From positions 39,248,750-39,312,749 of the forward strand of contig JAGTTD010000005.1 of the NCBI GenBank assembly GCA_018398585.1: DNA of 64,000 nt, read 5' to 3'. A model generated the notes under the pieces. It was not told the origin of the DNA. It did no database searches and saw only the letters and a program-made list of their open reading frames with translations. The stretch is from Simmondsia chinensis. Taxonomy: Eukaryota; Streptophyta; Magnoliopsida; Caryophyllales; Simmondsiaceae. The position numbers and the translations under genes are program-made. Of this stretch, positions 10,811-23,100 are shown piece by piece (positions within the stretch are counted from its first letter, which is position 1; every line of letters starts with the position of its first letter).

Positions 10811-11738
10811 CTGTTTCTAAATTATTTTTTATTAAAAAAAAAAAGAATTTATTTGCTTGTAAATCTGATTCTTGATTATATATAATATATATAGAGAGAG
10901 AGAGAGAGAGCATAGTTTATATGAATAATGCGTCTTCAATAATGCATGGCTTATGCTTAAATCTATAAAAATATGCTTATTCTAGTAGCTTTATTCCCAC
11001 CTTTGTGGCGCCATAAAGCATTTTATCATCCTTGGTATTAGGTTATTATTCGTGCCATATCATATTCTGTTAATAATTTAACAAAAATTATCACTTAAGT
11101 ATCTTGAGGTTTGAACATTTATTACTTAGATAGTCTAACATTTCAATGTATACAATAGGGTATCTAGAGATTTGAATATTTTATTACTTAGGTACCCTAT
11201 AACAGAATTTGATAAATTTTTATAAGGATTTGATCAATTTTATGCAAAGAAGTTGATGTAATACATGAATACGATAATATATATAAATTAGTGCCAATGT
11301 TTTCATAAAAAAATTCAATGAATTGTGATAAAATATTTATCAAATATTGATGTAGACCACCTGAATATTACCATATTTATGTGTCATTTTTGCATTTTTG
11401 GGCAAAAAATCATGAAATTCTAATGAAGATGTTTATATATTATTGAACTAATGTTTAATTTTAGCATTTTCTAATGAAAATATATTAAATTTATGACAAA
11501 AGCATATCTAATTGAGAAAATTTTAAAATAAAGACCCAAATGCTCCCCAACAGTATAAATCAATAACTATACCGCCTCCATTACCTATGGGTCTGTTAAA
11601 GGTTTCATATGTGAATCTAACAAGAAAATTTCATGTAAGCCAAGTGAGCTACTCTACCTAAATCTAATAGGTTTGACTATAGACCTGATTTAATCTTATA
11701 TATATATATATTATGATGGTGAAGACTAGGAACCAGCT
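10811..11738. other. AT-rich intergenic stretch, no gene seen
   Basis: Contains a short AT/GA microsatellite (about 10880-10911) and otherwise unrecognised AT-rich DNA. Phrases such as ACTTAAGTATCTTGAGGTTTG recur in degenerate form within 11090-11200. Confidence 0.4.
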
Positions 11739-12176
11739 TCAGCGACTCCCTCGAAGCAAGGGACGACCTGAAGCATCAAAGTGGGCAATACGGTAGAGAG
11801 CAGAGGGGGGCTCCAAAATACTGGGATCAAACCCCACTCTTTTATAACCCTCGTTAGTTATGAAATCAGCTGCTCTGTTTGCTTCTTTGAAAACATGAGA
11901 GAAATTTAATTGGATAACCCCAGAACAGGCCTTCCTTATGTCATCCACGATAGCACAAATTTCGCTCGGACATTCATACCGGCCCTGGAGGGTTCGAATC
12001 ACAACTTGATTATCCCCTTCAAGAATAACTTTCTGCGCCCCTTTGGAGATTGCATCCCGCAGATCATCCCGAGCCGCAACAGCTTCAGCAACGAGAATGG
12101 ACGCATTTCCCATTCTTCTAGTACCTGAGGATAGAATACTCCCCTTCCAGTCACGGATTACATAGCCTGCTCCCAT
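11739..12176 (-). pseudogene. RNase H domain relic of a non-LTR retroelement
   Basis: An open frame of 145 codons matches the RNase H-like domain found at the C-terminus of plant non-LTR reverse transcriptases and as stand-alone relics. Visible blocks are GYVIRDWKGSILSSGTRR, an acidic residue in LVAEAVAARDDL, the LEGDNQVVI strand and SHVFKEANRAAD. The first catalytic Asp block (normally just upstream of GAGYVIRD) is absent, because the frame is lost 5' of the ATG. This is a fragment, not a host gene; it is not part of the RTE LINE at 27.7 kb, whose reverse transcriptase is of another type. Confidence 0.75.
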
Positions 12177-12425
12177 CTCAATTCCTCATTTTAACTGATT
12201 TAGGCTTATATATAGACTTCAGATATGTTAATTTCGTAGAAAAACTCAAAATATCTGGTGAAAATTAACAAATACCCAACAAATATCCATTATCCATGTC
12301 GTATCAAGACAGGTAGCAAGTTATAATCCTCCTATTTGCCTTGCACCCGCAACAGATATTTCCACGTGGACCCTCTGTGTCCTAATAATTCTGCAAGTGC
12401 AATGGAAAATGGGTTTATCAATCTC

Positions 12426-13235
12426 ACAACAACAACAAACCTGTTACCTAAAAAGGCTCCCGCCAAGTAGGGATATAAACGATCCGAGTCGCTCGCTAGT
12501 AAATTGTGAGTAGTTCGAATAAAACTCGACTCGAACTCGAATTAACCGAGCTCAAGTTTGAGTATCAAAAGATACTTGATTAATAAACGAGCACGAGTCG
12601 AGTAGTGAACTGCTCGGCTCGATACTCGATTAAATACTTGATTCAATACTCGATTTGATACTCGGTTAAATACTCAACTCGATGCTCGATTCAATACTCG
12701 AATTGGTACTCGACTCGTATGAAGTAATTCTTGTGTATTATTTTCTTTTGAAATGGATGGCTTATGATATTAATAGTAGAAAAATAAGAAAAAAAGATTA
12801 AATTCCTTATAAAAGATGGTATGTTACATTGAATAAAAGAATTTATATTTGTTTGCTTGTATTTTTTAAAACTTAGGTTTCAATGCATATTCACTATTAA
12901 TATTCAGTGATATATGGTTATATGTGTTAAAATATCATAATGGAGCTAATTTGTTGAACGTTCATATGCACAATAAATGAGTACTCAAGTCGAGTTGAGT
13001 ACTCAAATAGTTAATTGAGTTCGAGTTCGAACACAGTTAACTACTCGAATCGAGTTCAAGTACCCAAGTAGTTAATCAAGTTCAAGCCAAGTACTAAGAT
13101 ACTCAACTCGATTATACTCCTATCGCCAAGGCACGGCCAGAGGAGGAAAAAAAATGTACGTAGTCTTACCCCTATAGAATGCTACCCTAAATGGAGGATA
13201 TTTCTAAAGAGCCCCAACCCTAAAAAGTAAAAACA
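12426..13235 (-). mobile_element. SINE/LINE tail element interrupted by a hAT insertion
   Basis: The 3' part (CAACAACAAACCTG... GGCTCCCGCCAAG) lies at 12426-12467; the rest (TCGCCAAGG, ATGTACGTAGTCTTACCCC, GAGCCCCAACCC) resumes at 13123-13235. The two halves join into one element once the insertion at 12468-13122 is removed. Confidence 0.8.
12468..13122. mobile_element. hAT-type element, ACTCGA family, inside a SINE
   Basis: Ends TAGGGATATAAACGATCC and, on the other strand, TAGGAGTATAATCGAG are inverted. Flanks CCGCCAAG (12460-12467) and TCGCCAAG (13123-13130) match at 7 of 8 bases and form an 8-bp target duplication. Arrays of ACTCGA/GAGTACTC motifs fill both ends around an AT-rich core (12730-12970). 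No transposase. Confidence 0.82.
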
Positions 13236-13328
13236 GAACAATATTTATAAAAGTAAAGTCAAATAAAGCAATACTAGATATGCAAGTATACAAGCGACAA
13301 CAAAGTAGCAGCAATAACAATTTGGTGT

Positions 13329-13545
13329 AACCCACCATGGCCTTTGCCTCAGTGATAGAAGGAAAGTGAGAAGATAGAGTATTGTTTTAGGCCAAAAGGT
13401 CTGGAGTTTGATTCCCTTCTTGAACCTCTTTCTGAGAAATCCTTGACCTACCCGACTCCTGTGGTGTATGGGTCGCTACATGGATCGGGGTTTACCAGGT
13501 AACCGGGTTCCTTGTTAGTCCCCAGAAAAAAAAAAAAAAAAATTT
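13329..13545 (+). mobile_element. tRNA-type SINE with poly(A) tail
   Basis: A box-like TGGCCTTTGCCTCAGTGATA, B box-like GGTCTGGAGTTTGATTCC, then a body ending CCTTGTTAGTCCCCAG and an A run of 18 (13526-13543). Flanking AATTTGGTGT (about 13319-13328) and AATTTGGTAT (after the A run) suggest a short target duplication. It is a different SINE family from the 5S/tail elements. Confidence 0.65.
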
Positions 13546-13829
13546 AAATTTGGTATGTCTCAAAAATAACACAGAAATGACATTACAAAAGACATTTTTT
13601 TTTAGCATTACATTATAAAAGACTGCAACCTCAAAATCAAGAGCAAAAAACACAATCCTATAATGAATAACTGAATACAATTAATAAATTTGGCCTCAAA
13701 TGTATATTATAAGAAAAAATAATCATGGAAACCTCATATTTATACATCATGCTACACTAAGTTTCATATATGTACGAATATTAGAAGGATTTCACAGCAT
13801 AAGCACATGCCCGGAAACAAAAACGATAT

Positions 13830-13972
13830 TCTGGAAACGATTTTTTGGGTTTCGGCTTCTTATTTTCAGTTTTTGAAAAATGGAAAAAAGTAAAAACTGT
13901 TTTCAAAATTTGAATTTTAGTTTATCAAAAACTAAATACTATAAATAGAAAACAGTACCAAATGGGCTACGA
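13830..13972. mobile_element. MITE-like repeat of the TTTTGGTTTTC / AAACTAAAAAC family
   Basis: Inverted AT-rich repeat rich in TTTTCAGTTTTTGAAAA and AACTAAATACTATAAATAG. Related copies at 15970-16196, 16493-17090 (interrupted), 21749-21965, 39944-40105, 40722-40935 and 51625-51760 share GTTTTGAAAATGACTTTTT-like and CCAAAAACCAG-like blocks. Confidence 0.5.
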
Positions 13973-14147
13973 GAGAAGCTGAAACAACTTAAAGTGAGAT
14001 CAGCATGCCAAGGACTCAAGATCCGAATAGGTTACGAACCCGATGCTCGAGTAGAAATTGAACCAGACGGGTCGCAGCTCGATGTGCTAGTAGGTAATAG
14101 ATTAATGCAGTGGGGTACGAATATCGATGCAGGTTATTGGAGAACTC

Positions 14148-17100
14148 TTAGTATCCTCGTCTCCTTCGCCGAAGATTCCTTGCCCTGTGATGCCAACAAT
14201 ACTCAGGATCAGATCTTATAATCATTCATGAAGATACATAAAAGTCCGTTTGGTTTAAAGGAAAACCATCTCCTTATGGAAAATTTTCTTCACGAAAAAT
14301 TTTCAATTAAAAATATTTTTTTCCTTAAAAGTCGTCTTTCTAGCTAAGGAAAGTGGTTTCATTCTATAAATTTAAGTGACGTTCACCCTTGGTCAAGTTG
14401 AAGTTGAAGTAAGGTATATGACGTGAGATTACTACATAAAATGTTTTCCCCTCTATGAAGAAAAATGTTTGTCCCTTTGTCGAAGGGAAGTTTGTTTCCC
14501 CTGAATAGAAGAAAATATTTTGTGATTGTTGCTATGAAATTATGCAAATAAACAAGAGAATTGAGACGATAAATATTTTCCATCAAAACAAATGAAAACT
14601 AAATAAATAATCAACAGAAACTATATAATATATACATGACAGATCATGGTACTAAATCGTGATCATGGTCAAAAGGTTAAAAAAATGGCTCGTCATGGAT
14701 ATTCTTTTGCGAGGTACAACACTGTCCTAAGAAGGTCCACCAACATCTACAAGAGGGGAGAAACGAGTTATGACTCCAAGACGTCCTATTTGGAGAGAGA
14801 CTAGCCTAATTACTGTACCAAGCCTAACAGCTCAACAGATTGTCATGGCTATATAACATAATGGGTCATGGTCATTGTTAAGCAATTGTAACACGATGTC
14901 TATTAGTGTTTGGTATTTGATAATATGTGACAAGTTATCTTCGATTTTGAATGATTTTGGCTCCAAATATTCAACATAGAAGAAGTGGTATACACAGTTC
15001 GATACTCGAATGACCATTACCTAAAGAAAATTAACATAGTGTGTTATGTTTACAACCGAAAACAACCTCTCTCTAGGATAGCATCCGATAACAGTACGGT
15101 TGCATACATCTTACCCCCTTAAACCCTGCCGTGGCGGGAGCTTCTTTGAAGCACTAGATTGTTGTTGTTGTTGTTATGTTTACAACATGATAGGATAAAC
15201 AAACTAAAATGCCCAATGAACTACTCATGGCCAAAGAGATTGTTTGTGTTCTTTTTGGGGGATCGATAGCATAGCTAACCAAATTCGAGCAGAATTGATA
15301 AGCTTAATAAGTCGAGTTCGAACGGGGGTGTTGAACTCCTTCAAATTGACGAATAAGGGCTCATTAAGAACCTCGTTATAAACTCGCTAATAGTTTGGTA
15401 TTAGTTCAAAAATGGATCAATAGAAACTCAAATAGCTTAGCTTGGAACAAGCTCAACTTGATAGCAAGCACGGCTCGGTACGAGCTCGATTCACTAACAA
15501 ATAGAGTACCAAACATACGAATAGTTTACCAAACCGATCAAAGGTATAAAAAGCTCAAAAAGGGGGAGCTCGGCTCGACTCGGCTCATTTACACCCCTAT
15601 TCACCGCATTACGTTTTTGTAACACCATGATTGTGACCGTGATTCAAACTTAGAAAGAGCAAGACGTACCAGTATTGATTATGGAACACTACAGAATCAA
15701 CAGGTACACTTTTGCCATCATCGTTCCGGTTCCAGTGATAGATCGCATGGGTTCGATTCTTGATCTCCAAAGTCGAGTGCCCGTAACTGGCTTCTCGAAA
15801 AGCGGAATACTCAGGCTGTGGATCCCAAAACCTGTAAAATGTATAGGTTAGAATTTGACATGCTTAAAGTAAGCTAGTTCCTGAACTACAAGAGTCGGAT
15901 ATTGATAAATAAGGTGAAGCAATTATTTGATTACGATCAATACCCAATAATTTGTTTGCTGGGGCTTGTATGTTATTGTTTTCTGTTTGCATTTTTTGGT
16001 TTTAGAAAATAACTTTTTTAATTTTTGACTTTTGTTTTCAGTTTTCATTCAAATTAGAAAAAGCTAAAAAAAAAAAAAAAAAAAGAACCAAAAACCAGAA
16101 GAACCAAAAAAAACCAAAAAAAAAAAAAATCTGAAACATGGTTATTAGTTTTTAGAAAACCAGAACTGCAAACAATAAGCGATACTAGACAGGCCCTTAA
16201 GAAATGAGGAATTGACTGATTGTCCTACTTCTGAGTTCCAGTTTTTGTGTGTCGTCTTTCACACATTAAAAACAAACTGCAACATTAAGGTAAGAACAAT
16301 AATTTTTGAGTAGGATAAACAGACTATTTAACAAACTGATCTGCCCGAACTTCAAAAAGGAGATGGCAATGGATCCAAATATGATAACCTGATCCGAATC
16401 CGATAACCTGATCAAAATCTGATATATCTAAACACGGTTCTAAATAGGTGAGCCAATCACAACATGAATCCGATAATCTAATTATTTGGAGTTAGTTTGG
16501 AATCATTTCCTATTTGCAATTTTTTTTTTGTGAAAAACTAAAAACTAGGTTTTGAAAATGACTTTTTCTTATTTTTGGTTTTCTACTTTCAATTTTCTCT
16601 CAAACTACAAAAAAATTAAAAACTAAAAACCAAAAACCAGAAAAAATCATTACCAAAGCTAAGGCTCGATTTTTTTTTGATGGAAAACATTGTTTGCCTT
16701 AATTCTACGGTTTCTTTACATAACTTCATAATAATAACCACAGATATAGAAAATATTTCATCTATTGAGGAAAATTTAGTTCCCTCAATGAAAGGGAAAA
16801 CAATTCCTTCACGAAGGAGAACGTTATCAATCATAATAAGACATCATATAATTCACTTCAACCTCAACTTGATCAAGCATGAACCTCACACAAATTTATG
16901 AAATAAAACTATTTTCTTTAGCTAAAAAAACAAAGATTTCAGGGGAAAAAAAATTATTTGAAAATATTTCGTGAATAAAAATTTTCCGTAAGGAAAATGC
17001 TTTCCTTTGAACCAAAAGAAGCCCTAGTGTTTCGTTTTCAAAAAAATCAAAAACTGCAAAAAGAAATTGATCAAGCATGCCCTAAACAAATCGGATTCAG

Positions 17101-20100
17101 AGTCATATAAATCTGATCTATTGAACAAGTATAGGGACTCAATGTTTGATAGAACCACCCTCAATATACCAAGTAATGGCCACCACAGCCAATCTCATTA
17201 TAGGCAGAACTGTTGGATTTCGTGTAGTAGTTAAGCTACCCACCCCTCAGGCATAACGTCTTGGGTTCAAATTTCATCTCCATCCCCCCCTCCTTCCTCC
17301 TGCTCCTCCAAATGTTGATGGAATTGCTTAGGATATCGTTATACCTCCTTACCATTGTAGAGAAATGAAAGGAAACCTTGATAAACTAGCAGAGAGATGC
17401 AGCAAACAAAACGACTTAAGATCAAATTGGCTACTTACTTCCCAGCAAGCCCTTCTTGATTTCCTCCATCTCCAACAGTTAAGTACACAGGAGCTGATTT
17501 ATCTGGCACGGGATACCGTTCGCCCCTCGACACATTGTAATGTATATTTGAAATTCGATACTGGCAAACCAACAGTTCCGCCCATTAGATGACAAAACAG
17601 AAAGAGAGAGAGTTCAAGGGGGGTCAGCAATGCAGGGCACGCAATCAGAAGCAAAATTCAAATGATTCAACAAACTTCTAAGATTGCAAAAATAATAACG
17701 ATTAAAGGGGACTTGGGTAATTTGTTTCTACCTAAAAAACCAAAATACTATAAAGGTGACAATCAAAAACTAAATTTCAATTAGTCAAAAACTAAACTTA
17801 CAATGGAAGAGAGGCTCTATTTATAGAATTTAAAAGAACTACAGTTCAATCAGTCAAAAACTAAACTTACAATGAAAGTGAGGCCCTATTTACAGAATTT
17901 AAAAGAACTCTTAAAATAACTAGAATTCTAAAATATTTAAGTCTTTAAACAACTTAAACTCTTAAAACTAATTTCCTAAAACTATAAATTAGACTTCTGA
18001 TAGGAAAATAACTCTAATTATTAGACCCGTGCTAGGAGATCACTCGAATCAATTTCATAATTGATTGCTCATCAGAGAGTTTGAGCAGCAATGGACCATA
18101 ACTCCATCTGCTGCACCAATTAGGGAGGTGGGTGCAAACAACAGAAAAGGGGGAAGAGCGGCTAGTGGTACCCACCGCTCCTTAGCTGAACATGTTCGCC
18201 AACTAATTTGAGCCCTATACTGACTATTATGCTTGAACTTGTAGCTTCAACTTCCCAATTAGAAGTAAATGAGCCAGGCTGGATCATGAGCACTCAAAAA
18301 GCTCAAGCTCAAGCTCGAGCTCGGGATGGCTCATTTAGCTGAACGAGCTAAGCCAAGGCCCAATAAAGCTCAGGCTCAGAGTTCACAAGCCTAGATGAGC
18401 CAATTCCGTAAATTATGAACTTAAATGCGCCCTATCGAGTCAACTTTGAGACTAAGTTTGAGTCTAATCGAGTACAAAATAAGCCTATATTGAGTCTGAA
18501 TGGACATAAAGAAGTACAGCTAGCTTGAAGCTCGTCAAGCTATGTTTTAGCTCAATTGAGTCCATTGGAGCTCAAGCTCAAAGTTGCCAGGGCTCATAAG
18601 CGACTTAATGTCAATTTCACTCCATGACTATATTAATAATATGGGTTTTTACACCAAAAATTACTATGCTTTACCCATTGTGTCAATTTAATCCATATAC
18701 TTTCAATAGTGTCAATTTAGTCCTTGTACAATTGATATAGTGTGAATTTGGTCCTCAAAGTAACATTTATGTTAAGTTCTTAATGAAAATTTTAATAGTA
18801 CGCCATGGGTTAGGTTAAATTGACTCAATGGGTGGATTTGTAGTTGGTTACTTAACATGATTGTGCCGTTGAAAATTATGTCAAGAACTTAATTTGAATT
18901 TGACCAAAAAAAAAACTAAATTGACACAATATAAATTATAAAAGGACTAAATTGACACAATTTAAAATACAAGGACTAAATTGATACAATGAAAAAAGTA
19001 CAGGGATCTTTAGTGTAAATAATCTAATAATATTAAATTGCACATGAAATAAATTGACATAGTAAAAAAAGGTAATGGGTCCTACAGCATAAATAACTCT
19101 ACACAAAAGAACCACTATATAGAGGCTAATTGCCCAATAGTGAGCTCAAAATTTGTTCCATAACTCACGTTAAGCAGTTCAATGTGCACCTAGTTATCCC
19201 AATTTGAATTTCTATAGTTGTTGAAGAGAAAGTATCCTCACCGATCTCTCGTAGGCATGGACATGACCAGCAAAGACAAGATCGACTCTGTAACGAACAA
19301 ACCAACTTTCAAATGTGGCACGCATACTTTCACCTTCCATATAATGGGCTTCATTACTGTTGTAGACTGGGGCATGCATGAGAACTATAAGCCATGGTGT
19401 CTTCTCTCTGTCCACTCTTTTAAGCTCGTCTTGAAGCCACCTCCATTGCGGTGTATATTTAACTGATCAAACCACAGTTGGAGTCATTTGGCAAGTGCAC
19501 AGGAGAGTACAATGAGAAAAATTAAGGTGAAATGGTATAAATAAGGGAAAAAGGCAAGAAATGTTACCAAAGGGCGAGTAACTGGACAGCACAATGATAT
19601 GAGCAGAGGCACAGCGAACAGCATACCAAAGAGGGCTGCTGCTTTTGGAGGCAACATAAGGAGTAGCATATCTATGCAAATAAGATTTGAATGGTGTCAG
19701 CTCCCCCTGATAATCAAAAACCGTCTTTTGTTAAATTGCTACAGACAAATGTGCCACCAATATAACAAGAAAAAATAAGTATAGTTGACATAGCTGTTTA
19801 GGTGAGAGGAGCGCAATGATGCTAGTTCACAGCGCCCCTAGGCTTACATGTTTGCCATTGTTGCTACTTTATTATTGTTTGCATACTTGCATGTCTGATA
19901 CTGCTTTATTTAATTTGGATTTTATAAATAAATATTGTTCCGTTTTTGCTTTCTAGGGTTGGATGCCCTTCGGAAACAACCTCCCTTCAGGGTAGCACCC
20001 TGTAGGGGTCAAGCTGCATACATCTCACTCTCCTCAAACTCTGCCTTGGCGGGAGCCCTTTGAGGCACTGAGTTTGTTGTTTTTGTTGTGATAACAAGAA

Positions 20101-23100
20101 AAAAATATATCCATACTATAACCGTAACGAAAATTAGAGAAAGCATGTAAGTTAGTAGTATAGTTTTGCAGAGACTACACTTCGAGAAACAATTACCATG
20201 TCAGGCATGTACTCTATTTCATGATTTCCAGCAGTCCAAATCCACGGCTGGTATGCAGCACTTCGCTCAATAAAACGACCCCAAGAATCCCATCTGATGC
20301 CAACATCTTTGTCTCGGTATCTATCAGCATAAGAAAGATCACCCACAAATAAGACCGCCTGACCTCCACTCTGCATGTAATGTTGGAGAGTCGAAAGAGA
20401 ATTATACGTTTGACCCAGATCACCTAACATATTGAAAACCAGGCGGGCATGAGGTCCTGCTACTCACCAACTTCTATATGTAAAACAAAGAAAATATTGC
20501 AATAAGAAACTCTAGTGTTATGTAAGTGCAGATGTAAAATGCCACTCAGTTCTGGGAGTGTAAATGACCCAAGCCGGCTTGCAAAAGCTCCTCATAAAGC
20601 TTGAAAGGTTCGGCTCATTTTAAACTCGAGCGGAGCGGAGGCAGCTCATTCAGCTTACGGTTAGAGATTGAGCTCGTGAAGCTTGACCTCGTAGACTTGC
20701 GAGCCTAAACGAGTCTAAGGGAGCCTATCTTCATATAATTTACTAGTTCAATATGCCAAACCAAGCCAAGTTTGAGCCAAAAGGAGCCGAGCTTGAGCTA
20801 AATGAGCCCAAACGATCCCAGATTGATGTTAAATGAGCCTAAATAAGGTGGGTTAGCTCAAAGCTTGCCGATCTAGGTTCGAACTGAACCGAGCTCAAAC
20901 TTGATGTTTCCAAGCTTGGGGAGCTCCGAGCTCATGCTTGGATTAGCTCAGTCAACCCCTACTCAGCTCCACCAATCACTTTGAAGTTAACTTGATAACT
21001 TCTACCTAGAAATTCTATGACTTCGAGTATTCCATGAAGCTTAATCCCTGTGGAAAAGCAAATTATGCATTATGCTCTACAAGAATTTCTTCATATTTGT
21101 GTACTTCAGCATTATATTGTAACTGGACTAAATTCAGTATCCACTTTCACCAAGTAAGCATACAACATCCATCTCAGGACCCTTGAATACTCCAAGCAAC
21201 CCAAACAGTTGCATAAGGCCTCTAATTTGAAAAGGGGCCTTTCCAAAAATTAATTACATTATGAGTTTGCTTGTACCACATATCCCCGTTCACAATTGGA
21301 GAAATAACAATATGTCGTATAACATATTCTAAATGTATATGTGACATCTTAGCTGATATTATAATATAAATTGAATTATTCAAGTGTGTTTGAGCTGATG
21401 TGGAAACCATGTTACCAAAAAAGTTTGCCACCGATCAAAAGTCACTTTGAGCCCCTAAAATATCAAGAGTGACTAGTTCATCTTCATCAGTATTTGAGCA
21501 TCATCATTAATCTACCAACATGATTCAAAAGCGGTTTCACAAAAGATTCTTTAAAGAGAATGCCATACCAATGACCCCAAAAGTATACGAAGCATCTGGA
21601 TGTATTTCTGGAGGAGTTTGAAACCAAAATTCACGAAATGAGTCGTTTGCTCCAATCTTGTAGTAGTACCTCGTGTTAAACTGGAATATTACAATTTTGC
21701 TATAGGATTAGGGCATCTAGTAGCACAAATGGGCATGTTAAAACATTAAGGATCCGTTTGGTATGATTATTAGATCGTAGTTTTTGATTTGTAAGGAACA
21801 CAACAAGGTTTTGAAAATAGTTACTTTTGGTTTTCTGTTTTCAATTTTTAGTCAAACTAGGAAAATACCAAAAACAAAAAACCAAAAAAAATCATTTCCA
21901 TAGTATGATCTTTAGATTCTAAAAGACCAAAAACTACAAATTGAAGACCATACCAAACATGCCCTCCAGAAAGAGAAACAGATAAGGAAATAGGAGGGGG
22001 TAACTAAACTTTAAAATATTATGTGACCAATAGACAAGTTTATCCAGTGAGCCTGGTATTCTAATTACATATTTAACTAGTAATATCTAGAATTAGACCT
22101 TTAAGACAGTTGGGAAAAAATGGCACAGCTGTTAGCCGTTGATTGTTAGTTGTTGGTGAATACCTTTCTCGGCCTTTTGGCTCAGATCAAGAGTAGCATC
22201 TGTTCTTATGTTTAAATTAGCAGATTGATGAATAAGTAAATAGACATAATAATTTGGTAAAGTTAACTGTGGGAATTAATTTGTTAATGTAAAGATATGG
22301 GCAAATAAAATTATAGAGTTAATAATAAAACAACATGACTTAACTATTTTTATCAACTTGACCTAACGATAAAGGTATGAATTAACATATTTTATGAATT
22401 CTAACGATCAAACTATTTAACATTGATAATAGGTAAAATGGGTCTAGTTTTAATAAATTAAATTTAATATTTTTATTATTTAGTTATAATTCTAACTACA
22501 GTAAATACAACAACAACAACCTAGTGCCTCAAGGGCTCCCGCTAATGCAGGGTCTTGGTCTAACTCTAGTTAATGCTTGTATAAAAATAATATGCTACAA
22601 AAATAAACGACCATAATTTGATTTAGTACTTTTAAGAAAATAGAAGTGTTTGTTAGTAATTTAACATGTCAGAAGCTAGACTCCAAAATCTAAATATTGT
22701 GTTGCATAGCTTTCCAAAAGCTAGCTTTTAACTGATAAAAAATACTCAAAATGCGAAGGTATAATTCTTTTACCAAACAAAAATCAAACAGGTAAACATT
22801 GTTAAAAACGCTACAAAAAAGCTCTTATCAAACACAACCAACATCACAGTACCAAGTAAATAGTATATTCTTACCGCAAGATCATCGATGAGACAGTGAT
22901 GAATATAACCAGAACTATACTTGGAGAATGTGTAGTTTGTTACTCTGCTCTCAGCAGAAAATCCATAGTCCTTTGATCTTCCATACCACACTTTGGAAGG
23001 CCCTCGTTCATGAGAAGCAACCCATGAAATTATGACGGCATTTCCATCGTAATTTCCCTGGGTTAAGTGTACCTAAAATTGCCCAGAAATTTGAAAGTGA

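Noticed and set aside
13994..14221. 75-codon plus-strand frame
   Set aside because: Antisense to the last PAP26 exon and its surroundings; no family similarity.
22160..22216. Functional U2 snRNA gene
   Set aside because: Only about 55 of ~195 nt are present and the snRNA upstream elements are missing.
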